Shown here one piece after another: positions 16,954 to 25,925 of a stretch of 64,000 bases of DNA. The stretch comes from Thalassomonas viridans. Its GTDB lineage: Bacteria > Pseudomonadota > Gammaproteobacteria > Enterobacterales > Alteromonadaceae. The stretch covers positions 3,038,001 through 3,102,000 of the forward strand of contig NZ_CP059733.1 in the NCBI RefSeq assembly GCF_000948985.2, given 5' to 3'. Under the pieces are notes generated by a model. The model was not told the origin of the DNA. It saw only the letters and a list, made by a program, of their open reading frames with translations, and did no database searches. Position numbers and translations under genes: made by a program. The first letter of the stretch is position 1, and each line of letters begins with the position of its first letter.

Positions 16954-18588
16954 CTATGATGTCAACTCCTAATTCTTAACTCACTTTAGGTCTACAGGGA
17001 CGGGCCAATACAGCAATAAATCGCCCGCCCTTTTACTTTTATTCCTCCTCACTATTCAGGTTTACTTTAAGAGCACGCAGGCCCTGGTGGATCTCGTCGA
17101 TTTGATCCCGGTAGTTTCTGATTTGTATTTTCAGCTTATAACACACATGCGTAAGCGTCCGGGCAATTACGTCTAATAATCCTTACTCTGCCAAGGTAGC
17201 ATGGTTTCCAGGTTATGATCTGGCTTGGGGAGCTCAGTTAATAGATGATTCAAGTAGTCGAACGGCATCAGTCCATTAGCTTTGGCTGTTTCAATGATGC
17301 TATAGAGCATGGCACTGGCCTGGGCGCCGTTGGCCGTATGAGAGAACAACCAGTTTTTCCGGCCAATAACAAACGGTTTTATCGCGCGCTCCGCACGGTT
17401 GTTATCTATGCTCAGCAAGCCGTCGTCAAGATAGCGTATGAGTTTTGGCCATTGGTTGAGCATGTAGTTCACCGCTTTGCCCAGCACCGATTTTTCAGCA
17501 ACATTAGGCTGGGTTACCGCCAACCACTGGTAAAGCTTATCTATCAACGGTTTGGCTTTTTCCTGGCGGACTCGGTATTTTTCATCCGCCGATTTCCCCT
17601 TAAGCTGGCTTTCAATGCCGTAGAGTTTTTGTATTTGGCTCAATGCCATATCGGCTTTGCCGGTTTTTCCTTTGGGCTGCGCTTTTTTGGCTTCGGTAAA
17701 CTTACGGCGCGCATGGGCCATGCAGCCCGCTAAGGTTGCATCTGTTTGCTCATATGCCTGATAGCCGTCGACTTGCAAATAGCCGTTATAACCGTCAAGG
17801 TAGTTTTTCGGGCAGGTACCGGCCCGACTAGACTGGTAGTCGTAAAGCACAATATTCGCTATCGCCCTGTCTTTGACCGGGGAGTCTGCTCCCGTGCAGT
17901 AAAGCCACATGTAGCAAGTCGACTTTTCTTCTTTGATGACATTAAGCGGGGTTTCGTCTGCCTGTATTACCGGCTGTTTAAGTAATTCAGTTTTAAGTCG
18001 TTGATAAAGTGGCTCAAGTAAGTGTCCCATCTTTATCATCCAGTCCGCCATAGTTTTACGGCTCAGCTCAATACCGTATTGCTTGAACAGGCTCTCTTGC
18101 CGGTATAACGGCAGCCCATACTGGTATTTACTGGTGATAATTTGACTGAGCAGGCTCGCCGTGGCAATCCCTTTGGGGATTGGGCCCGGCGGCACTGGGG
18201 CTTGTTTTACTTTTACCTCAATGCCATGCTGCTCACAGTGGCGGCAGGCATATTTGGGGCGAACCTGCTCAATCACTTTCACCTGTGCAGGGATAAATTC
18301 CAGCTTTTCGCTTTTATCTTCCCCGATTTTGTGCAGTTCGCCCTGGCAGCCGTCGCAGAACTTTTCATCATCCGCTAAATCATGCAGCACGATTTCACGC
18401 GGTAAATCTTGTGGTAACTGCTTCCGCTTCGCCTTGCTGCGGGTGTGGCTGATATCCTGCTTGCCCGCTTCATCAACAGGTGCATCAAGTTCAATTTCCG
18501 CCTCATTAAACAGCTCGCCCTGGCCGGGCGCAGCTTCGCTGCTTTTGCCAAAGCGCTGATGCTGGGCAAGGCGAAATTGCTCTAAATA

Positions 18589-19739
18589 ACTGTTCCTAAT
18601 AGTAGATCACTTGATGAAAGGAACTCTGTCCTGATTTTGTGATCAGATAGTTCGCCAAAACAAACCTGGACACAGACACAAGGACAGAGTCATGACTATC
18701 ATAACACCATTTCCCAGAGCTGAGCGACGCGGTATTGAAAAAGCAATACATAAGTCCAAATGCAAGCATCATGTACGGCGGTTAACGGCTGTACTAATGT
18801 TGGCAACAGGCCACAATATCACGGCAGTGTCGACCCTGCTTGCTGCTGGCCGTTCATCGATTAAACGGTGGCTTAATTGGTATACAGAAGCAGGATTAGA
18901 TGGGTTAAAAAGCCTAGCACCAGGGCGTAAAGCCACGTTGCCGAAAAATGAAATATTGGCCATGTTACGTATGTTGGTTGAGCTTAACCCCCAGGAGTTA
19001 GGTTATCAACGTGCCCGTTGGAGTACGGAGTTGCTGACGTTAGAAATTAACCGGTTATTCTCCAGTGAGATCCATGCCTCAACAATACGTAGGTGGTTGC
19101 CGGAAGCTGGCTTGGTCTGGCGGAGAGCAGCACCGACACTGCATATCAAAGACCCGCATAAAGAAGAAAAAGTTCAGAAAATACAAGAAGCTTTGGCAGA
19201 GTGTGATGCTGACAATCCCGTTTTTTATGAAGATGAAGTGGATATTCATCTCAACCCCAAAATTGGTGCGGACTGGACAATAAAGGGCGTACAAAAACGC
19301 GTAGCGACACCGGGGAAAAATGAGAAATATTATCTGGCGGGGGCGCTGCACAGTAAAACGGGCCAAGTTTATTATGTGGGAAGTAACAGCAAAGACAGCG
19401 AACTCTTTATCGCCATGTTAGAAAAACTTAAACGGCATTATCGCCGGGCCAAAAGCATCACGCTGGTGCTGGATAACTATGTCATCCATAAAAGCCGGAA
19501 AGTGCAAACCTACTTGGCTGAAAATAAAAAATTTAAGCTGCTGTTCCAACCGGTTTATTCGCCTTGGGTCAATAAAATCGAGAAGCTCTGGCATGCGCTG
19601 CACGAAACCATCACAAGAAATCACCGATGCAAAAATATGCAGCAATTACTGCAAGGAGTAAGGGGATTTATGGACAAGGTTTCCCCATATCCGGGCAGCG
19701 GATATGAAAGTGTTAAAATGGAGCAGTATTAGGATCAGT
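18589..19739 (+). mobile_element. IS630-family insertion sequence nested in IS66
   Basis: 1,151 bp flanked by TA on each side (18587-18588 and 19740-19741), the IS630 target rule. Terminal repeats begin ACTGTTCCTAATA at the left and ACTGATCCTAATA on the reverse strand at the right. One transposase gene occupies most of it. The element appears complete. Confidence 0.9.
18692..19732 (+). CDS. IS630-family transposase
   Basis: 346-aa DDE transposase. N-terminal helix-turn-helix domains (about residues 30-130, including TAVSTLLAAGRSSIKRWLNWY), then the catalytic core with VFYEDEVDIHLNP (first Asp), ITLVLDNYVIHKS (second Asp) and SPWVNKIEKLWHALHETI (Glu). The frame is intact from an ATG with an AGGACAGAGTC upstream region and ends in the right terminal repeat, so the element may still be active. 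Confidence 0.93.
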   Translation: MTIITPFPRAERRGIEKAIHKSKCKHHVRRLTAVLMLATGHNITAVSTLLAAGRSSIKRWLNWYTEAGLDGLKSLAPGRKATLPKNEILAMLRMLVELNPQELGYQRARWSTELLTLEINRLFSSEIHASTIRRWLPEAGLVWRRAAPTLHIKDPHKEEKVQKIQEALAECDADNPVFYEDEVDIHLNPKIGADWTIKGVQKRVATPGKNEKYYLAGALHSKTGQVYYVGSNSKDSELFIAMLEKLKRHYRRAKSITLVLDNYVIHKSRKVQTYLAENKKFKLLFQPVYSPWVNKIEKLWHALHETITRNHRCKNMQQLLQGVRGFMDKVSPYPGSGYESVKMEQY

Positions 19740-19927
19740 TATTTAGCAGATGCTCATATTTTGAATGTGCCTGAGCCAGCTCCTGTTGAAGCGTTGCCAG
19801 CATCTGCTTCAGCAGCTTAGGGTCATCGGGTAAGGCGTGGATATCATCAGTCATGCCCGTTATGTTACCAGAGGCATGTGATGCCTGCCTGATTTTGTGC
19901 ATAAACTTTGATGATCGTTAAAGTTTT

Positions 19928-20275
19928 TTAGCTTACCGCCCGGTAGCTGACCGGATTATGCCCAATGACATCATAACCACCGAGCAACCAGTTGAGTTGT
20001 TGCTCATTAAGCTCAAGTGTTTCACACGCATGCTGGCTCGGCCATTTGAACTTGGCTTTTTCAAGGCGCTTTTGCCAAAGGGCAAATCCTGTCCGATCCC
20101 AGTAAAGAATCTTGAGCTTGTTTTTGGCTTTATTACAAAACACAAAAAGCGCACCGTCTTTAGGCGAGACGTCCAGCTCCAATTCTACCAGGGCAGCCAA
20201 GCCATTAATGGCTTTTCGAAAGTCGACATAATCACGATACAGGTAAACCGATTCAGGTTCGACAAACATCCTCAT
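19928..20275 (-). CDS. tnpB: IS66 accessory protein TnpB
   Basis: 115-aa IS66 Orf2/TnpB protein, needed for IS66 transposition but without a known enzymatic role. The family hallmark is VYLYRDYVDFRKAINGLAALV near the start, then ALFVFCNKAKNKLKILYWDRTGFALWQKRLE. It starts with a one-base overlap on the tnpA stop (20275), implying translational coupling. Intact. Confidence 0.93.
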   Translation of the reverse strand: MRMFVEPESVYLYRDYVDFRKAINGLAALVELELDVSPKDGALFVFCNKAKNKLKILYWDRTGFALWQKRLEKAKFKWPSQHACETLELNEQQLNWLLGGYDVIGHNPVSYRAVS

Positions 20276-20583
20276 CAGGCAAGCCCCCGTATCACTTCAA
20301 TAATATATGCCGGTGGCGTACTGCCAGGCAATGAGAGTGTGATATCGCCTACGGTAAGCGTGACCGGGTTAAGCTCCTGGCAGCTGACTTCCACTTGTTG
20401 CGTCAGGGTGGCTTTGATGAGTTTGCTGTCCTGGGCCTGCTTGCCAAAAAGTTTCGCCCGTTGCGCATAAAAAGCATTTGTTGAGCAACCTTGTTGCTGA
20501 CAATATTGGGTAATCGTCAGTCCGCTTTCTGCTTGGGCTTCAATTAGGGTGCGCCACTGCGCTGGGTTTCGGTATGTTCTCAT
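20275..20583 (-). CDS. tnpA: IS66 protein TnpA
   Basis: 102-aa IS66 Orf1/TnpA, with a helix-turn-helix near the N-terminus (WRTLIEAQAESGLTITQYCQ) and the motif NAFYAQRAKLFG that is typical of the family. First gene of the IS66 operon, about 55 bp from the right inverted repeat. Intact. Confidence 0.9.
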   Translation of the reverse strand: MRTYRNPAQWRTLIEAQAESGLTITQYCQQQGCSTNAFYAQRAKLFGKQAQDSKLIKATLTQQVEVSCQELNPVTLTVGDITLSLPGSTPPAYIIEVIRGLA

Positions 20584-20751
20584 AAGCTATTTTCCTCAGG
20601 TTTGGGAAATAGCTTAGCGAAATCCATTACCTTTGATCAGACGTAGTTGCCCGGACGCTTACACACATGCCATATGCCTTCTCTGGTTTCCGGCGTGATG
20701 CAGTCGGGTTCGTGGGATATCAGGGTCACCCATTAGAATTCTCCGGTCAAG

Positions 20752-20935
20752 TAGGTATGCGTGACCCCTTACCAGTCTTAATGTGGCAAAGCCCACAGCA
20801 GCCGTCATTTTTCTTATTTGACGATTTTCCCCTTCACAAAGCGTGATAGAGAGCCAGCTACTAGGGCCCTGTTTGGTTCACGAATTTTACGAGCACGAGC
20901 AGGAATTTCAGGTTCACCGCCCAGCTTTGCTGTGT
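20752..20935 (-). pseudogene. Fragment of RluE-like pseudouridine synthase
   Basis: The nucleotide sequence closely follows the coding region at about 7880-8060 of the intact gene on the same strand. It translates to remnants of [34 protein letters not shown], with frame breaks. No start or stop context remains. A short stretch near 21060 (GATTGCTCCATC) may be more of it. It joins the broken module copy 4 to the following orphan gene. Confidence 0.8.
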
Positions 20936-21237
20936 ATCGTCTCAACTTAAATTGAGTACTTATCTGATTTGATATGGATATATATTTTGCCAAGTTTGCA
21001 TAACACAAGGTGCTGGAAATAGGACAGGTATCAACCGTTAATACATCTCCATCACCTGCTTTGATTGCTCCATCGATTAAACGGTTTTTCCTCTTAATAT
21101 ACGGTAGTTCTTATGTCATTGACTTACCCGAGTTTTAATTGCCATAAACCATTACATTAAATTGCTCTTTGCGTGACGACTTGTTGCGCAGAAAACTTTG
21201 ATATAGCAAACAGCAACTTAACAGGTAAGGATAAATC

Positions 21238-22689
21238 ATGTTTAACAGGGAAAAATTTGATCAGGAGCAATTGGCTAAAAGCATTACAGTAGAAACCAAT
21301 ATTGGGAAATCTTTGATGACCAATCCCTTGGTTAATCACATAGCTGTATTAATACGACTTTATTCTGGCGCACCGATGAGCAAATCAGCAATGACTGAGG
21401 AAGATCAACAGCATTTGCAAAAAATTCTTAGCTTTATTGGCGGGGCACGAGATCTAGATAATGATCATGACACGCTGGACGCACATGTACTTGCAACCCA
21501 CATTAAGATTGACCGTGCGGAGAATAATGAGATCTACGCTCCTGATCCTAATAGAAGGCAAAACAGGTTTAATGTTGTTGGTTCTAAGCAGAACCCTATT
21601 TATCCCTGGAACTGCCACGACTTTGATATGGCCGTTCACGAAGTGGATAGTTGGGATGGTCTTCCTGCTCAGATGCAAGAAATAATCACCCAACGTTGGA
21701 GTAGCTATCGATTCAATGATGAGAAATTTGCTTTAGTCATGTCTTTTCAATCTCTTGGGGATATCGATAATACCGGCTTAAGAAATTGGGATGCGAAAAC
21801 AATCCTCTCCTGTTTACAGGAGAAAGAACGAAAAATTTTCTTATATGATATTCTTGATATCAAGTGGAGTCCTTGTGAATGGTTGTCAGATGGAGCGCTT
21901 AACAACAGCCTCAGCGGCGGATTACAATCACAGGACAACCCTTTAGGCTCTAATCTTAGGCAGCATAATACCGGGTTTCTTGCAAACATTGTTCAGAGTT
22001 CTGCGCCAGATGATCCAAACGTAGAAAAGTGGGCTTCTGAGGCTATCCGGCGAAACAGACCTGTTATATCCGGTCCAAGCGGACATTCATTACGTTATCT
22101 AAATTTCTGGGCTGAATGTCGTCGTCTCTATATTTATAAGGATGAGCGGTATGATCAAATTTTGCCTTCTCTTGAGGATGCCAGGCTGGTGATGATGGCT
22201 AATCTGTTGCCACCAAAAAACCACCATTCCTACCATGAAATTATGTGTGCTTCTATCGGTGTTAGCGATGGTGTAAACACGCTAGCTTACCTGCATCAGA
22301 GTTCGTATGATGATCTTGAAAATGGTCCCTTATATGGCAAGCAGGCCCTTGATACGGCACTTTTAGCTTTAAATAACCCGAATAAAGAGCCTTTACCAAA
22401 TCCTTGGGCTGTTCAGGCACCTGTCTTTGATATTAAACTGCCGGAGACTGCTTCCGATCTTGCTGGATTATTATGGCAATTTGGCAGTAGCCCTGAATAT
22501 GTCATTATGCTTTTGAAAGCTGCCAGTTCCAATCTAAGACTATCTCTGATTCTTGAGCTCCAGCAGAGGTTACAAAATGGTTCGATTACCAAGCTCCAGC
22601 ACGATTTTGTACTGGAAGAAATAAGAAAGTTAGAGACTGTTGTCTCCTGCAGTACCGAAGCAAGACTAACAGAAAATAAAGATCTCTAG
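21238..22689 (+). CDS. Orphan protein of unknown function (483 aa)
   Basis: Large cytosolic-looking protein with no signal peptide, membrane segment or recognised domain. Notable segments are NPIYPWNCHDFDMAVHEVDS (about residues 118-137), SGPSGHSLRYLNFWAECRR (about 277-295), NHHSYHEIMCASIGVSDGVN and a helical C-terminus. An AGGTAAGG-type ribosome site precedes the ATG. It lies between the broken module copy 4 and the intact copy 2, so it sits inside a repeat-flanked segment that recombination could move or delete. Effector, toxin or enzyme cannot be distinguished by eye. Confidence 0.75.
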   Translation: MFNREKFDQEQLAKSITVETNIGKSLMTNPLVNHIAVLIRLYSGAPMSKSAMTEEDQQHLQKILSFIGGARDLDNDHDTLDAHVLATHIKIDRAENNEIYAPDPNRRQNRFNVVGSKQNPIYPWNCHDFDMAVHEVDSWDGLPAQMQEIITQRWSSYRFNDEKFALVMSFQSLGDIDNTGLRNWDAKTILSCLQEKERKIFLYDILDIKWSPCEWLSDGALNNSLSGGLQSQDNPLGSNLRQHNTGFLANIVQSSAPDDPNVEKWASEAIRRNRPVISGPSGHSLRYLNFWAECRRLYIYKDERYDQILPSLEDARLVMMANLLPPKNHHSYHEIMCASIGVSDGVNTLAYLHQSSYDDLENGPLYGKQALDTALLALNNPNKEPLPNPWAVQAPVFDIKLPETASDLAGLLWQFGSSPEYVIMLLKAASSNLRLSLILELQQRLQNGSITKLQHDFVLEEIRKLETVVSCSTEARLTENKDL

Positions 22690-22762
22690 TTAAAAGGGCA
22701 ATTCTCATTTTAGCTTTACAGGGACGGGCCAATACAGCAATAAATCGCCCGCCCTTATACTT

Positions 22763-23062
22763 TTATTCGTCCTCGCTATTCAGGTTCACCTTCACCTTAA
22801 GAGCACGCAGGCCCTGGTGGACCTCGTCGATTTGATCCCGGTAGGTTCTGATCTGTATTTTCAGCTTATAACACACATACCATATGCCTTCACTGGTTTC
22901 CGGCGTGATGCAAGCGGGGTCGCGCGCCACTGCGGCGAAAGCATCACAAAGGAAGGAGCATTCGTCACTGAATTTGTTAAAGTCATCGCACAGTTCGAGG
23001 CTCTCGCTTGCCAGCTGAGATCTTTTGGCTTCAAACTCCCGGAGTGTTGTTAATTCAGACAT
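22763..23062 (-). CDS. Module helper protein, copy 2 (99 aa)
   Basis: Differs from helper copy 1 by only a few residues (for example a KVKVNLNSEDE tail and VARDPACITPETSEG). Starts at the ATG shared with the peptide stop (ATGTCTGA, 8-nt overlap). Conservation of frame and of the FNKFSDECSFLCDAFAAV block between diverged DNA copies argues the gene is under selection. Function unknown. Confidence 0.75.
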   Translation of the reverse strand: MSELTTLREFEAKRSQLASESLELCDDFNKFSDECSFLCDAFAAVARDPACITPETSEGIWYVCYKLKIQIRTYRDQIDEVHQGLRALKVKVNLNSEDE

Positions 23063-23303
23063 GACACCGGCCTCCCATATTCGTTGAGTGAATTAAGCTC
23101 GTTAACAGCGCACAGCCGCAGGCAACATTGCTGCCTGTGGCATTGACGGCATTAGCTGCCGGCGGCTGCTGATGTTTAGGAATGAGCCTTGGATTGAGTT
23201 TAGAAATGAGCCCAAGTATAAGCCCAGGTAGGGGGACAGGTATATTTTCTGTTAAATAAACTTTAACCGAGTGAAACTCTGGCATATCATTAGGTCTAGC
23301 CAT
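23055..23303 (-). CDS. Module peptide, copy 2 (82 aa)
   Basis: Same N-terminus as copy 1 with one change (MARPNDMPEFHSVKVYLTEN), then PVPLPGLILGL, an eight-residue insertion (SKLNPRLI) relative to copy 1, a CGCALLTS segment and the ending GGRCHV. The variable part has three cysteines against two in copy 1. Preceded by GGGAGTATCCATT as ribosome site. See copy 1 for interpretation. Confidence 0.7.
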   Translation of the reverse strand: MARPNDMPEFHSVKVYLTENIPVPLPGLILGLISKLNPRLIPKHQQPPAANAVNATGSNVACGCALLTSLIHSTNMGGRCHV

Positions 23304-23339
23304 AATGGATACTCCCTTGGTTTGTATCTATTTTGGTTA

Positions 23340-23374
23340 GCTACCTCTGAGTGTCTCTAGCACTTGGGGGTAGC
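23340..23374. promoter_or_regulatory. Conserved hairpin upstream of module peptide 2
   Basis: GCTACCTCTGAGTG pairs with CACTTGGGGGTAGC around a 7-nt loop. Three positions are T.G or G.T wobbles on the plus strand. Counterpart of 2082-2115. Confidence 0.58.
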
Positions 23375-23506
23375 GCCTTGTCGTTTACTCTTTGCTTGCG
23401 GGTAAAGAAATACCTCCTTTGCTTATTAATAACCACCTTTAGTTTTAGTACAAAATACGGGATAAATCCGGCTTTGCCGGCAAATAATATTATTGATATT
23501 TTTTAA

Positions 23507-23530
23507 TACTGTACGGATAACTATACAGAT
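23507..23530. promoter_or_regulatory. Candidate operator, module copy 2
   Basis: TACTGTACGGAT followed by AACTATACAGAT, identical to the copy 1 site although the surrounding bases have changed, which suggests it is functional. Confidence 0.5.
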
Positions 23531-24000
23531 AAAAAATATATTGAAAAATAACAGCTTACCCACTTAAAATGAGTTGTTTTTGCTCCATTTAAACAAGCAA
23601 GCAATTATTGGCGACAGATGATTGAAACCAGGCGCTAACCGTCAAAGGGTGAAGCTGTACCAGGCGGCATCACATTAATGTTAACTTATGCCTGCCATTT
23701 TAAAGATTGCCCGCATTCAGCCTTGTTTTTACAGGAGCCGGTGGTCTTGTTTATGCCGAACAAAATAGGTAAGTTATTACGGTTAAATACTTTATTGCTT
23801 GAGAGTGACTACATAGCGAGATAGTTATTTGCTTGAATATGTCAAAGCTCGTTGGGTAATATTGTTATCGGCTAATTTTTGGAAGTTTTCTTAGCAGTTC
23901 CAAGTTCAGTTTTATCATTAAGCACTTAGTTTTCCGTGTGCCGGACGCCTGAATTTCTATTCAGGCTTAATCTCATTTAAATATACAAGGTTCAGATCAG

Positions 24001-24903
24001 ATGCAACACAATTACCCCAGAGACCTTATTGGATACGGAGCAACGCCTCCAAACCCGCAATGGCCCGAAGGCGCCAAAGTTGCCGTTCAGTTTGTTTTAA
24101 ATTACGAAGAAGGGGGGGAGAATTGCGTACTTCATGGTGATGAGCATTCTGAGATTTTTCTTTCAGAAATTATCGGGGCTCAGCCTTATAATGATCGTCA
24201 CATGTCGATGGAATCTATGTATGAATATGGCAGCCGTGCAGGATTCTGGCGCTTACATCGGCTGTTTGAGCGTTACCAGATTCCGGTGACGGTTTTTGGC
24301 GTTACCATGGCAATGCAGCGCAATCCCGAGGCTTTGGCTGCCATGCTGGAGTCAAACTGGGAAATTGCCAGTCATGCGCACCGTTGGATTCACTATCAAG
24401 ACATGAGTGAAGACAAGGAGCGCGAACTAATAAATGCCTCTATTAATCTGCACCAAGAGTTAACGGGTTCCAAGCCGGCAGGCTGGTACACGGGCAGAAC
24501 AAGCCCCAATACCTTAAAGCTGATTGCAGAGCGGGATGACATTCTCTATTGCGCAGACTCTTACGCCGATGATTTACCTTATTGGGACAGGTTCTATTCC
24601 AAGCCACTGTTAATGGTGCCCTATACGTTAGACACCAACGACATGCGTTTTGCTACGCCTCAAGGCTTCAATAGCGGCGAGCAATTTTACCAGTACCTGA
24701 AAGATGCTTTCGATGTATTGTATGCCGAGGGCGAGGTGTCGCCGAAAATGTTATCAATAGGGCTGCATTGTCGTCTCATTGGCCGGCCTGCTCGTTTGGC
24801 GGCACTCCAGCGGTTTATTGAATACGTGTTGAGCCATGAAAAGGTTTGGCTGACAACCAGGGAAGATATTGCCAAGCACTGGATAAGGCATTTTCCGGCT
24901 TAA
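24001..24903 (+). CDS. puuE: PuuE-type allantoinase (polysaccharide deacetylase fold)
   Basis: Predicted to hydrolyse allantoin to allantoate in purine catabolism. PuuE proteins are metal-independent members of the polysaccharide-deacetylase fold. The 300-aa length is usual, and the N-terminus (YPRDLIGYGATPPNPQWPEGAKVAVQFVLNYEEGGE) is diagnostic. Also present are NWEIASHAHRWIHY and GWYTGRTSPNT. No other purine-degradation genes are next to it, so it works with enzymes encoded elsewhere. Start is the ATG at 24001 after a weak ribosome site. Confidence 0.92.
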   Translation: MQHNYPRDLIGYGATPPNPQWPEGAKVAVQFVLNYEEGGENCVLHGDEHSEIFLSEIIGAQPYNDRHMSMESMYEYGSRAGFWRLHRLFERYQIPVTVFGVTMAMQRNPEALAAMLESNWEIASHAHRWIHYQDMSEDKERELINASINLHQELTGSKPAGWYTGRTSPNTLKLIAERDDILYCADSYADDLPYWDRFYSKPLLMVPYTLDTNDMRFATPQGFNSGEQFYQYLKDAFDVLYAEGEVSPKMLSIGLHCRLIGRPARLAALQRFIEYVLSHEKVWLTTREDIAKHWIRHFPA

Positions 24904-24951
24904 CGGGCTAGAAGTATTTTCTGTCCGTGCAAAATTGAACATACAGCTAAA

Positions 24952-25180
24952 AACCTGAACTCGGATTAATCTAAACCAGCCAGCACCGCGCTTTTAATGG
25001 TTCTCGGCGTTAAACTTGCTTCTAATAGCCCGCTATTCGTGCGCAAGTTTGCCTTGATAACCATCAAAAGCGCAGCACTGGTGCCATAATGAATAATTAT
25101 TGTGTATTAAATCAAGAGCACAATGGTTAAGTCATTGTTATTTAGGCATTAGCTGGCTCAGCTTAACCCGAGTTCAGGTT
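24952..25180. repeat. 229-bp palindromic intergenic element (MITE-like)
   Basis: Perfect 13-bp terminal inverted repeats AACCTGAACTCGG (24952-24964) and CCGAGTTCAGGTT (25168-25180). Inside is a second, ~40-bp imperfect inverted repeat (CCAGCACCGCGCTTTTAATGG... against ...CCATCAAAAGCGCAGCACTGG, about 24978-25082). No reading frame. Flanks are A-rich and an unambiguous target duplication was not found. It could be a non-autonomous mobile element or a folded intergenic RNA/DNA element. Confidence 0.7.
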
Positions 25181-25247
25181 AAAAATTTATTTACGTGCTC
25201 AATTTATAAGAGCACCCCTTTACTTATTTTTCAGATAGAGCATTCAA

Positions 25248-25763
25248 ATGTTTAATAAAAATGAACTGGTATCCGTGTACGAGAGTGCATTGGCTACCTT
25301 GATTGAGCAACGAACCGGTGAACTTAAGTTTTATGTAATCCAAGAAGCTTTTTCCCATATGTCTTTATCGGTAGCTTTTTGGCATTACGATATGTATTGG
25401 AATTTGTGGGAGAAACCGGGTAAGAGTTTTACTAAACACGATAAGGTTTCAAATGGCGAATTTATTATTCTATCGGACTTCGAAAAGGGCAGCGCCAGCA
25501 TTAAGGCGCTTAGAGATATTTTTTCAAGCTGGGAAGATGACGGGCTTGTAGAAAACGAAGATGAAAATATGGAGTTGCTTATCAAACTGGCGCATGAAGC
25601 TCTGGCTCGGGCATTAAACAGCGCCCGGGTGAAATCTCTATTGCTTGATATCTTCTCGGAAAACGAGCAGCTAAGTGAGATGCCTTTTCAGGAGTTGGTG
25701 AGGGTTGAAGATGTTGATGGTCACTTTGATATCAATTTTATGGCCGGTGAAGTAAATAGCTGA
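25248..25763 (+). CDS. Hypothetical protein (171 aa)
   Basis: Acidic soluble protein with aromatic-rich SVAFWHYDMYWNLWEKPGKSF (about residues 43-63) and a helical second half. No signal peptide or known domain. Preceded by a long AT-rich leader; weak ribosome site. It could belong to an immunity-like family, but that is a guess from composition only. Confidence 0.6.
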   Translation: MFNKNELVSVYESALATLIEQRTGELKFYVIQEAFSHMSLSVAFWHYDMYWNLWEKPGKSFTKHDKVSNGEFIILSDFEKGSASIKALRDIFSSWEDDGLVENEDENMELLIKLAHEALARALNSARVKSLLLDIFSENEQLSEMPFQELVRVEDVDGHFDINFMAGEVNS

Positions 25764-25925
25764 CAAATGGTTTAGAAGAGGCATTTGCAGCAAATTTTTC
25801 TAATAAGTTTCAAGTTTACCCGGCTTTTGGCCTTTTGTGGCAACCAAGTGCGTAGTGGCTGCTTGTCTAACACAGAGTAAACAGAGTCAACGGCCAGGGG
25901 TAAAGGGTTATAAAAAAGGTATTCG

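Larger units (their letters stand above)
17173..19854 (-). pseudogene. tnpC: IS66 transposase TnpC, interrupted by IS630
   Basis: DDE transposase of IS66. The N-terminal fragment (19854 down to 19740) encodes MTDDIHALPDDPKLLKQMLA and a leucine-zipper-like stretch; the remaining ~470 residues are encoded from 18587 down to 17173. They include the zinc-binding CDGCQGE/CRHCEQHG region, QADETPLNV (catalytic Asp) and DNNRAERAIKPFVIGRKNWLF near the end (catalytic Glu). The insertion breaks the frame; removing the element with one TA leaves the two parts one base out of frame, so a small deletion may also have occurred. Confidence 0.9.
17151..20662 (-). mobile_element. IS66-family insertion sequence (interrupted)
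   Basis: Ends are 24-bp terminal inverted repeats at 17151-17174 and 20639-20662 (GTAAGCGTCCGGGCAA..., one mismatch). They are flanked by the 8-bp direct repeat ACACATGC (17143-17150 and 20663-20670), as expected for IS66. It carries tnpA, tnpB and tnpC in order on the minus strand. An IS630-type element sits inside tnpC, so this copy cannot transpose on its own. Confidence 0.95.
16960..20715 (-). repeat. Peptide-helper module, copy 4, split by IS66
   Basis: The terminator hairpin and 3' half of the helper lie at 16960-17150. The next part of the helper resumes at 20663-20715 after the IS66 insertion, with an 8-bp target duplication. Similarity to copies 1 and 2 stops near 20715, before the helper 5' end and the peptide, so this copy was already truncated or was deleted later. 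Confidence 0.8.
17039..20715 (-). pseudogene. Module helper gene, copy 4, disrupted
   Basis: The stop codon at 17039 and the C-terminal reading frame match helper copies 1 and 2 (ending LNSEEE instead of LNSEDE). The insertion at 17151 interrupts the coding sequence, and the 5' third is missing beyond 20715. No peptide gene remains. Confidence 0.75.
22690..23762 (-). repeat. Peptide-helper module repeat, copy 2
   Basis: Best match to copy 1 (1443-2505) along the whole unit: terminator-like hairpin (GGGACGGG...CGCCCGCCC near 22722-22757), helper, peptide, hairpin, AAAGGAGGT motif (minus strand, near 23410) and operator. Differences are scattered substitutions and small indels, including a longer peptide middle, so the copies have diverged for some time. 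Confidence 0.85.

Noticed and set aside
17245..18559. Several plus-strand frames across IS66 tnpC
   Set aside because: They are antisense shadows of the transposase gene.
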